The notes under the pieces were generated by a model. It was not told the origin of the DNA. It ran no database searches and saw only the letters and a program-made list of their open reading frames with translations. Below, in pieces: positions 1 to 5,814 of a stretch of 6,107 bases of DNA (within the stretch, counting starts at the first letter, position 1; every line of letters starts with the position of its first letter). A program made the translations under genes and the position numbers. Source of the stretch: Wenzhouxiangella sp. (GTDB lineage Bacteria > Pseudomonadota > Gammaproteobacteria > Xanthomonadales > Wenzhouxiangellaceae); contig SLJA01000277.1 of NCBI GenBank assembly GCA_007135355.1, positions 1 through 6,107 of the forward strand, written 5' to 3'.

Positions 1-579
1 GAGCACCTGCACCCGCGCTTTTCTCGCGAGCGCTGCCTGCACTACCTGGCCGCGACCAAGATCCGCCAGGACGCGCGGGTCAAGACCTTGTCCAAGGGCA
101 TGGTGGTGCAGCTGCATCTGGCCCTGGTGATGGCCATCGAGGCCAAGCTGCTGGTGCTGGACGAGCCCACGCTGGGCCTGGATATCCTGTTCCGCAAGCG
201 CTTTTATTCCAACCTGCTGAACGAATACTTCGATGAAGAACGCAGCATTCTGGTCACCACCCACCAGGTGGAGGAAATCGAACACATTCTGACCGACCTG
301 ATCTTCATCAAGGAAGGGCGGCTGATTTTGAACAGCAGCATGGACGATATCCAGGCGCGTTTTGCCGAGCTGATGGTCAAGCCGGACCGCGTCGAGGCCG
401 CGCGCGCACTGGGGCCGATTCACGAGCGGGTGTTGTTCGGGCGCCATATTCTGCTCTACGACCGTCCCGATCTGCAGCAGTTGGAAGCGCTGGGCGAGCT
501 GCATCGGCCCAGCATCGCTGATCTGTTTGTCGCGCTCATGGGCGACCAGGAACCCACCGACCTGGAGAATGCCGCATGA
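1..579 (+). CDS. ABC transporter ATP-binding protein, ABC-2 type (5' end outside window)
   Basis: This is the C-terminal 192 residues of an ABC ATPase; the frame is open to the left edge, so the Walker A and Q-loop region (about 100 residues) is missing only because the window begins inside the gene. In the visible part, the ABC signature is LSKGM (residues 30-34, a variant of LSGGQ). Walker B is LLVLDEP (50-56) with catalytic E55, the D-loop is TLGLD (57-61), and the switch histidine is H88 in VTTHQVEE. The tail after about residue 110 is the usual regulatory extension of this group. The protein should hydrolyse ATP on the cytoplasmic face to drive the permease encoded next, whose start codon overlaps this stop by 4 bp. 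The substrate cannot be read from sequence. An internal ATG at 88 is not the real start, because homologous sequence continues upstream of it and the signature motif begins before it. Confidence 0.93.
   Translation, partial: EHLHPRFSRERCLHYLAATKIRQDARVKTLSKGMVVQLHLALVMAIEAKLLVLDEPTLGLDILFRKRFYSNLLNEYFDEERSILVTTHQVEEIEHILTDLIFIKEGRLILNSSMDDIQARFAELMVKPDRVEAARALGPIHERVLFGRHILLYDRPDLQQLEALGELHRPSIADLFVALMGDQEPTDLENAA
564..567 (+). promoter_or_regulatory. Ribosome binding site for the ABC permease
   Basis: GGAG 8 bases before the ATG at 576, lying inside the end of the ATPase gene. Together with the ATGA overlap it supports 576 as the permease start. Confidence 0.6.
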
Positions 580-1529
580 GCACCAGCAAGCTGAGTCAAA
601 TGTGGATCCTGCTGCGGCGGGAAGTGTGGGAAAGCCCGATCGCGTTCAAATGGACACCGCTGGGCATCGCCGGCCTGATCATTCTGGCCACCATCCTGAT
701 GCTGGTGTTGGGGGCGCGCTTTGACAATGAAATGGCCTTTACGCTGGACGCGGTGCGCATGTTCAGCGAGCTGCCGGCGGACGAACGCCGCCTGATTGTC
801 TCTGGGCTGCTGTTTGCCGGCTCCAACTTTCATCTGCAGCTGATGGTTCTGATCGTGCTGTTTTATCTGGCCGGCAGCTTGTTTGACGACCGCCGCGACC
901 GCTCGATACTGTTCTGGAAGTCGCTGCCGGTGTCGGACTTTTCGGTGGTGTTGTCGAAGCTGGCCACCGCCTGCCTGATGGTGCCGGCGCTGTTCTTTCT
1001 GGCCATTGTGCTGACCCATCTGGCCCTGCTGTTGATCGGCACCGTGTATGCCATGATGGCCGGGGTGAACCCCTTGACGACGATCTGGCTGCCGGCCAGC
1101 CTGCCGCAGCTGTGGTCGGTGATGGTGCTGGGGCTGCTGGTGCAGGCGCTGTGGCTGCTGCCGATCTATGCCTGGTTGTTGTTTTGTTCATCCTGGGCGC
1201 CGCGCCTGCCGATTCTGATTGCCATTGCCATTCCGGCCGGTATATCGCTGGCCCAGCACAGCTACAGCCTGATCTCGGGCTTCCGCCTGCCCGAATACAA
1301 TATCGGCGCCATGATGTTGCGCCGCCTGGGCACCGGCGTGTTGCCGGGCAATGCCAATATCGACTTTAGCGGCGGCGTGGAGAATATCGAGTTCAACGAA
1401 GGCTTGTTCATGAGCTTTGGCAACGTGTTCAGTCACCTGGCCAAGCCCGAGATGTGGATCGGCGTGCTGATTGCGGCAGTGTTCCTGTATGCCGCCGTGT
1501 TGTTCCGGCGCCGCGCCACGGACCAATAA
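576..1529 (+). CDS. ABC-2 type transporter permease
   Basis: A 317-residue integral membrane protein and the evident partner of the ATPase just upstream. Hydrophobic segments lie at about residues 27-47, 84-103, 130-157, 178-204, 210-226 and 293-310, giving six predicted membrane spans. A large polar stretch (about 230-290) between the last two is probably a loop domain. The sequence DDRRDRSILFWKSLPVSD (104-121) after the second span is typical of ABC-2 permeases: a cytoplasmic coupling region with a conserved 'FWKSLP' core. The C-terminus ends in a basic cluster (FRRRATDQ), consistent with a cytoplasmic end. The ATG at 576 overlaps the ATPase stop (ATGA), and a GGAG at 564-567 sits 8 bases upstream, so translation is likely coupled. 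Known members export peptides, lipids or drugs, or are of unknown role; no substrate is assigned here. Confidence 0.9.
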   Translation: MSTSKLSQMWILLRREVWESPIAFKWTPLGIAGLIILATILMLVLGARFDNEMAFTLDAVRMFSELPADERRLIVSGLLFAGSNFHLQLMVLIVLFYLAGSLFDDRRDRSILFWKSLPVSDFSVVLSKLATACLMVPALFFLAIVLTHLALLLIGTVYAMMAGVNPLTTIWLPASLPQLWSVMVLGLLVQALWLLPIYAWLLFCSSWAPRLPILIAIAIPAGISLAQHSYSLISGFRLPEYNIGAMMLRRLGTGVLPGNANIDFSGGVENIEFNEGLFMSFGNVFSHLAKPEMWIGVLIAAVFLYAAVLFRRRATDQ

Positions 1530-1593
1530 CCGCACGCCGCCATGTGGATGCAGTGCCGGAGTTCGGCCGCCGGCAGTATTGCCCATTGAAGCC

Positions 1594-2262
1594 ATGTCGC
1601 AGCCTGAGCTGAGCGTGATCATCCCGGCCGGCCCTGGCGAGCGCGCCTGGGCCAGTCTGGTGTCCCGGATTCCGCCCGACTGGCCAATGCTGATCACGGC
1701 AGTCGATGCGCGGCCTCGGCACTTGCCCGAACACATTCAGTGGCTGCACGGCCGGCCGGGTCGTGGCCGCCAGCTCAATGCCGGCGCGGCTGCGGTCAGC
1801 AGCCACTGGCTGTGGTTTGTGCATGCCGATTCGCAGCTGGATCCGTCCAGCTTTTCAGCCGTCCGCGCCTGGTGTGCGCAGCGCGGTCAAGGCCTGGGCT
1901 ATCTGGATTTGGGTTTTTTGCCGGACGGCCCGCGCCTGACCCGGCTCAACGCCCTGGGTGCCAATCTGCGCTCGCGCTGGTTCGGCCTGCCCTACGGTGA
2001 TCAGGCTTTTTGTGTTTCGGCGCGGGAATTTCATGCGCTGGGCGGTTTTCGCCAGGACCTGCAGCGTGGTGAAGATCTGGATTTTGTCGTCCGGGCGCGG
2101 GCCGCCGGACTGCCGGCGACGCGCATTGGCGGGCGCATCCTGACCAGCGCCCGCCGCTATCGTGAACATGGCTGGTGGCGTACCACCTGGCAGCATCAGC
2201 TCAATGCCCGTCGGTTGATTCGCCAGGCCCGCTCCAGCCCGCCTGCCGGTCCGGCACCATGA
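1594..2262 (+). CDS. Family 2-like glycosyltransferase, rSAM/selenodomain-associated transferase 2 type
   Basis: A 222-residue GT-A-fold glycosyltransferase. It opens with the beta strand LSVIIPAG (residues 6-13), then has RGRQLNAGA (57-65), WFVHADS (74-80, HAD in the DXD position that binds nucleotide-sugar and metal), YGDQAFCV (134-141) and GGFRQDLQRGEDLDF (150-164, with the acidic ED pair). RGR-QLNAGA, HADS and YGDQ together are the hallmark of the small 'transferase 2, rSAM/selenodomain-associated' family (TIGR04283 by recognition). No membrane span or signal peptide is seen, so it is probably cytoplasmic. The usual DGGSxDxT loop after the second strand is replaced by VDARPRHL (37-44). 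I chose ATG 1594 because homology begins there; the frame stays open upstream to 1471, but that part is compositionally unlike the family and overlaps the permease. No strong Shine-Dalgarno is visible. Its stop overlaps the next start (ATGA). The true sugar donor and acceptor are unknown. Confidence 0.85.
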   Translation: MSQPELSVIIPAGPGERAWASLVSRIPPDWPMLITAVDARPRHLPEHIQWLHGRPGRGRQLNAGAAAVSSHWLWFVHADSQLDPSSFSAVRAWCAQRGQGLGYLDLGFLPDGPRLTRLNALGANLRSRWFGLPYGDQAFCVSAREFHALGGFRQDLQRGEDLDFVVRARAAGLPATRIGGRILTSARRYREHGWWRTTWQHQLNARRLIRQARSSPPAGPAP

Positions 2263-2933
2263 GCGCCATTGCCATCTTCGTCAAGACCCCGGGATTGTCC
2301 GTGGTCAAGTCGCGCCTGGCCGCCGCTATTGGGCCCAAGCGCGCGATTGAGTGCCATCTGCGCTGTGCCCGCGCCGTGGCCCAGGTGGCTCTCAGCGCCG
2401 ATATCGGACCGGTGTACTGGGCCGTGGCGGAAGCGGCCGGCCTTGAAGATGCGCGCTGGGCCGGGCTGCCACGCCTGCTGCAAAGCGGTGACGGCCTGGG
2501 CGAGCGCATGCGTTCGGTGCATGATGCCTTGGTTCAGCGCCACGGCGCCGGCATCCTGATCGGGGCCGACCTGCCGCAGCTGGAAGCCGGCCAGCTCCGG
2601 CTGGCCGCGCGGCATCTGCAGGCCGGGCCCGCGCGCGGCGTGCTGGGGCCGGCCGACGACGGCGGTTTTTGGCTGTTTGGATGCAATATCGGCCTGGCGC
2701 CGGCCATCTGGAACCGGCCGCATTACGGCGGCCCGCGCGTCGCGGTCGACTTTACCCAGGCCATTGCTGGGCAGCTGGACTGGCTGCGGCTGGCCACGCG
2801 AACTGATCTGGATGAGGCGCATGACCTGTCCAGGGTGATTGATGAGCTGCTGAAGCTGCCGGCACCACATCCCGTTCAGGCCGACTTGCTACAGTGGCTG
2901 CGCTATACATTCCCATCCCAAGACTCCGGCTGA
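2259..2933 (+). CDS. CofC/MobA-like nucleotidyltransferase-fold protein, rSAM/selenodomain-associated transferase 1 type
   Basis: A 224-residue protein of the DUF2064/TIGR04282 group (by recognition), with a nucleotide-diphospho-sugar transferase fold. The N-terminal phosphate-binding loop is FVKTPGLSVVKSRLA (residues 7-21), matching the family pattern 'KxPxxGxxKTRL'. GDGLGERM (78-85) follows, then LIGADLPQL (100-108) with the metal-binding aspartate D104, and LGPADDGGFWLFG (129-141), the family's 'GPxxDGGY' motif. Relatives include CofC (2-phospho-lactate guanylyltransferase) and MobA, so transfer of a nucleotide to a small phosphorylated substrate is plausible; the true substrate is unknown. 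ATG 2259 overlaps the glycosyltransferase stop by 4 bp, and no Shine-Dalgarno is visible, which suggests coupled translation. An in-frame start at 2175 exists, but it would add 28 unrelated residues and overlap the upstream gene deeply. The order GT2, this gene, radical SAM gene is the recognised family association. Confidence 0.86.
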   Translation: MSAIAIFVKTPGLSVVKSRLAAAIGPKRAIECHLRCARAVAQVALSADIGPVYWAVAEAAGLEDARWAGLPRLLQSGDGLGERMRSVHDALVQRHGAGILIGADLPQLEAGQLRLAARHLQAGPARGVLGPADDGGFWLFGCNIGLAPAIWNRPHYGGPRVAVDFTQAIAGQLDWLRLATRTDLDEAHDLSRVIDELLKLPAPHPVQADLLQWLRYTFPSQDSG

Positions 2934-2944
2934 TCCTGGCAACC

Positions 2945-3907
2945 GTGAAAGACACCACCCCTCTGCTCCAGCAAACCGATTTCCCGCCGCTGCGGCGCGA
3001 CCGCGTCGAGACACTGCAGCTCAACCTGGGCTATTTGTGCAATCTGGCCTGCATCCACTGCCATGTTGCCGCCGGGCCTAAGCGCACCGAGCTGATGAGT
3101 CGGGAAACCATGCGGCAGGCGCTGGCCGCGGCCGATCATCTTGAAGTCAATCAGCTGGACCTGACCGGCGGCTCGCCGGAGATGAATCCGGACTTTCGCT
3201 GGCTGGTCGAGCAGGCGCGCCGGCGCGGACTGCACGTGATGGACCGCCTCAACCCGACCATCATGGAAGAACCCGGCTACGAGTGGGTTGGAGAGTTTCT
3301 GGCCGGCCACGGCATCGAGGTCGTCGCCTCGCTGCCCTGTTATTCCAAAGACAACGTTGACGCCCAGCGCGGCAACGGCGTGTTCGAGGCCTCGATCAAG
3401 GCTTTGCAAACGCTCAATCAGCTGGGCTACGGCGCAGACGGCAGCGGACTGAAGCTCAACCTGGTCTACAACCCGCTGGGCGCCACACTGCCGCCGGGCC
3501 AGGCCCAGCTCGAAGCCGACTACAAACAGCTGCTGGGCGAGGAGTTCGGCATTGTGTTCAACCAGCTGTTCACCATCACCAACATGCCGATCAAGCGCTT
3601 CGGCGCGATCTTGCTGTCCAAGGGCCAGTTTGACGACTACATGAGCCTGCTCAAAAACGCCTATCAGCCCGGCAACCTGAAGGCGGTGATGTGCCGTAGT
3701 TTGATCAGCGTGGATTACCAGGGTTATTTGTACGACTGCGATTTCAACCAGATGCTGGGGCTGCCGCTGGGCGAATCGGATGCGCGCATGCACCTGAAAG
3801 ATCTGCTGGCACGCCAAGACCCGCCGCGCCGAATCCGCGTGGCCGATCATTGCTATGGCTGCACGGCCGGTCAGGGCTCCAGCTGCGGCGGCGCACTCAG
3901 TCCGTGA
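2945..3907 (+). CDS. arsS: Radical SAM protein ArsS-type (arsenosugar biosynthesis), cysteine form
   Basis: A 320-residue radical SAM enzyme if translation begins at the GTG at 2945. LQLNLGYLCNLACIHCHVAAGP holds the [4Fe-4S]/SAM cysteines C32, C36 and C39 (CxxxCxxC). TGGSPEMNPDF (74-84) is the glycine-rich SAM-binding region. Later come LNLVYNPLGA (171-180), MCRSLISVDYQG (249-260) and YLYDCDFNQML (261-271). The C-terminal tail CYGCTAGQGSSCGG (303-316) is the Cys-rich region of the ArsS/DUF3641 family. Characterised ArsS proteins use SAM to attach a 5'-deoxyadenosyl group to dimethylated arsenite during arsenosugar formation; the specific activity here is inferred. Some relatives carry selenocysteine in the tail at the position of C314; here it is TGC (3884-3886). 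The longer frame to GTG 2894 would overlap the preceding gene by 40 bp, and its extra 17 residues do not look like the family N-terminus (typically MxDTxPLL). The preceding stop is 11 bp away, so this is the third gene of one operon. Confidence 0.88.
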   Translation: MKDTTPLLQQTDFPPLRRDRVETLQLNLGYLCNLACIHCHVAAGPKRTELMSRETMRQALAAADHLEVNQLDLTGGSPEMNPDFRWLVEQARRRGLHVMDRLNPTIMEEPGYEWVGEFLAGHGIEVVASLPCYSKDNVDAQRGNGVFEASIKALQTLNQLGYGADGSGLKLNLVYNPLGATLPPGQAQLEADYKQLLGEEFGIVFNQLFTITNMPIKRFGAILLSKGQFDDYMSLLKNAYQPGNLKAVMCRSLISVDYQGYLYDCDFNQMLGLPLGESDARMHLKDLLARQDPPRRIRVADHCYGCTAGQGSSCGGALSP

Positions 3908-3939
3908 TCTTTTGCCGAATCGGGTGGTCTGAATCGCGG

Positions 3940-3945
3940 TAAAGT
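3940..3945 (+). promoter_or_regulatory. Possible -10 box upstream of the GNAT gene
   Basis: TAAAGT lies 18 bases before the GNAT start, in the 56 bp gap after the radical SAM gene. No convincing -35 hexamer sits 16-18 bases upstream (TTGCCG at 3912-3917 is 22 bases away), so this is a weak call. It would give the GNAT gene its own promoter separate from the transferase/ArsS operon. Confidence 0.25.
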
Positions 3946-3953
3946 GTCGCCAC

Positions 3954-3958
3954 GGAGG
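3954..3958 (+). promoter_or_regulatory. Strong ribosome binding site for the GNAT gene
   Basis: GGAGG ends 5 bases before the ATG at 3964. It is the clearest Shine-Dalgarno sequence in the window and fixes the start of the acetyltransferase. The coupled genes upstream, by contrast, lack one. Confidence 0.85.
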
Positions 3959-3963
3959 AAACA

Positions 3964-4533
3964 ATGGCTGGCCGTAAAGCGCGTGATCGACAGTTCAAGA
4001 GCTTTGATCTCGGGCGCATCTGGTGCGAAGCCATCGAGCTGGACGACGGCACCCGCTTGTTGCTGCGGCCGATTCAACCGCGTGATGCAGACACCTTGCG
4101 CCGCAGCTTCAAGACATTGACCCCGCACGACGTGCGCATGCGCTTCATGCATCCGCTGAAAGAAATCACCCCGGAATACGCCCGCCGCTTGACCGAAATC
4201 GATCCGGATCAGGCCCTGGCCCTGGTGCTGGTCGAGGCCAAGCCGCCGGAGGAGGCGCTGATTGCCGCGGTCGCGCGCACGGCGGTGGATGACAACGGCG
4301 AGGAAGCCGAGTTTGCCATTATCGTCGGGCCGGAAATTCGCGGCCGCGGCCTGGGCCGCTACTTGATGGAGAAGCTGATCGAGTGGGGCCGCCAGCGCGG
4401 TCTGCGCACGATCTACGGATTTATTCTGGAAGAGAATCAACCCATGCTGGGCCTGGCCGACTCACTGGGGTTTGAAATCGGACCGTGCGACGAGGACATG
4501 GGCGTGGTGCTGGCACGCCTGACGCTGGAATAA
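3964..4533 (+). CDS. GNAT family N-acetyltransferase
   Basis: A 189-residue acetyltransferase. RLLLRPIQPRDADTLRRSF (31-49) starts the fold in the style of the Pat-like GNAT domains, which read 'RPIxPxDAxxL'. RMRFMHPLKEITPE follows at 58-71. The acetyl-CoA pyrophosphate-binding motif A is IRGRGLGRYLMEKLI (125-139; R126-G-R-G-L-G131). A later NQPMLGLADSLGFEIG segment (158-173) corresponds to motif B and the last strand. Such proteins transfer acetyl from acetyl-CoA to an amine on a protein lysine or small molecule. The resemblance to the GNAT domain of Pat-type protein acetyltransferases makes a protein target plausible, but it stands alone without the acyl-CoA synthetase-like part. It has its own ribosome binding site and follows the ArsS-type gene by 56 bp. 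A link to arsenic chemistry is only positional. It ends 20 bp from the convergent c-di-GMP-type gene. Confidence 0.88.
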   Translation: MAGRKARDRQFKSFDLGRIWCEAIELDDGTRLLLRPIQPRDADTLRRSFKTLTPHDVRMRFMHPLKEITPEYARRLTEIDPDQALALVLVEAKPPEEALIAAVARTAVDDNGEEAEFAIIVGPEIRGRGLGRYLMEKLIEWGRQRGLRTIYGFILEENQPMLGLADSLGFEIGPCDEDMGVVLARLTLE

Positions 4534-4553
4534 GGCAGGCCAAGGCCGCCGCG

Positions 4554-5813
4554 TCAGTCGTTCAGATTCAGGCGTTCGGTTTCTCTTTCGATCAGGTAGC
4601 CCTGCAGGTAATCGGCCCCGGTGCGCCACAGGTTGGCGGCCACGTTGGCGTCTTCGACCATCGGCATGATGATTTTGCTGCCCTGTCGACGAATCGGCCA
4701 GCTCAGGCGCTGAAACTCTGACTCCAGCTCAGGGTCGCTGCACAGCCGGCCGACGAAGGCCGCGGACATCTTCAGGTAATCGGGGCGTAAGTGGCGGCTG
4801 AGCCAGTCCCACTTGCTGTGATCGTCCAGCTGGGAAAAGCAGATCTGGATGCCCAAGCCGTGAGCCTGGCGCACGAACTCGACGCTGCTTTTTGAATGGG
4901 CCAGGACATCCTCCACCGAAAAATCCAGCACCAGCTTGCCCGACACCGCGGGATTTTTGGCCAGCAAGCCGTCCAACCACTGTCGACGCCTGGCGTCCAC
5001 CAGCAAGGACTCGCCCTGGCTCAGAAACAGCCGCACCGGCAGGAGTTGATACTCCTTCGCCAGAAGCTGTACGGTGCGCTGCAGCATCCAGCGGTCCATA
5101 ACACCCAGCACGCGGGCCTTGCGCGCAATCGGCACGAACCCGGCGGCGGCAATCAACGATCCGTCGGGCGCTGCCAGGCGCGGCAAGACCTGGAAGCTTT
5201 TTTCGCGCTCCGCCGCGGTCGCCATCAAGGGTTGGAAAAAGACGCGCAGCGTGTTTTTGCGCAGCGCCTCCATGAGCAAGGCCAGCATCTGGCGTTCACT
5301 TGAGCTGACCTGGCCCAGCGTCAGATCCGGTTCGACCCTGATGACCGCATTGCCACCGGTGGCCGTGGTTTGCTGGGTACCGTCCACCAACTCAATCAAC
5401 AAGCGGTCGACCGAGGGAAAACGATGATCGAACTCGCAATAGCCCAGACTGACCGACAATGCTGCCGTTTCGCGACCAATGCCAAACGCCTCGGCGTCAA
5501 TCTGCTCAAACAGTCCCGTCACCAGCTCTGCCGCGGTCTGAATCGAGCAACCGGGCAGAAGCGCCAACAGCGTCCGTTCATTGAGCGCGCAGAGCTGGCA
5601 TTCGGAACCCAGCACCTTGGTCATCAGCAGCCGAAGCTCGCGCAGCAGCTTGAGCAGGCCGCTGTAACCGTACTGCTCGCGCAGTCGCTCTGCATGGTCC
5701 AGCACCAGGCATACGCAAGCCGCCGGCTGGCTGTTTTCCGGAACCGCAAACGCCTGGTGCGCTGCGGCCAGTTTCTGCATGAACTGTTCGGGCGTCAAAA
5801 CCTGAGACTGCAT
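4554..5813 (-). CDS. Degenerate GGDEF-EAL domain protein, probable non-catalytic c-di-GMP receptor (FimX-like)
   Basis: A 419-residue cytoplasmic protein with no membrane span or signal peptide. Residues about 30-163 form a GGDEF-type fold: CLVLDHAERLREQYG near 35-49 and SVSLGYCEF at 120-128. The active-site GGDEF loop, however, reads NERTL (78-82), so diguanylate cyclase activity is very unlikely. Residues about 172-412 form an EAL-type fold: FFQPL (192-196), DRWMLQRTVQLL (240-251), PDYLKMSAAFV (344-354) and DYLQGYLI (401-408). The EAL motif is replaced by QVLPRL (208-213), DDFG by SQLD (327-330), and the AEGVE segment by MPMVED (383-388). Phosphodiesterase activity is therefore also unlikely, and a ligand-binding role as in FimX is the best inference; FimX itself carries extra N-terminal REC/PAS domains that are absent here. 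The start ATG 5813 is one base after the stop of the upstream DUF2799 gene, so translation is probably coupled. No strong Shine-Dalgarno is visible. Confidence 0.85.
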   Translation of the reverse strand: MQSQVLTPEQFMQKLAAAHQAFAVPENSQPAACVCLVLDHAERLREQYGYSGLLKLLRELRLLMTKVLGSECQLCALNERTLLALLPGCSIQTAAELVTGLFEQIDAEAFGIGRETAALSVSLGYCEFDHRFPSVDRLLIELVDGTQQTTATGGNAVIRVEPDLTLGQVSSSERQMLALLMEALRKNTLRVFFQPLMATAAEREKSFQVLPRLAAPDGSLIAAAGFVPIARKARVLGVMDRWMLQRTVQLLAKEYQLLPVRLFLSQGESLLVDARRRQWLDGLLAKNPAVSGKLVLDFSVEDVLAHSKSSVEFVRQAHGLGIQICFSQLDDHSKWDWLSRHLRPDYLKMSAAFVGRLCSDPELESEFQRLSWPIRRQGSKIIMPMVEDANVAANLWRTGADYLQGYLIERETERLNLND

Positions 5814-5814
5814 A

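Noticed and set aside
456..1019. 187-codon minus-strand frame across the ABC ATPase/permease junction
   Set aside because: A His/Gln/Arg-rich translation typical of antisense to membrane-protein codons, overlapping two well supported genes.
1554..1575. Possible hairpin (TGCCGG / CCGGCA, 10-base loop) between the permease and glycosyltransferase genes
   Set aside because: The stem is only 6 bp and no T-run follows, so it is not supported as a terminator; such short GC inverted repeats are expected by chance here. Read-through from the ABC pair into the next operon cannot be excluded.
2196..2870. 224-codon minus-strand frame opposite the CofC-like gene
   Set aside because: A shadow of a confidently assigned gene; Gln/Arg/Ala-rich with no family resemblance.
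3884..3907. In-frame TGA at 3905-3907 as a selenocysteine codon in the ArsS-type gene
   Set aside because: The family tail is complete before it with Cys at the expected position. The codons after this TGA do not continue the family motif, and the next gene has its own ribosome binding site nearby. It is read as a normal stop.
2903..3964. Long open frame (353 codons) on the minus strand opposite the ArsS-type gene
   Set aside because: It mirrors a clearly recognised gene in GC-rich DNA, where antisense frames often stay open. Its product is rich in Gln, Ala, Val and His with no recognisable motif.
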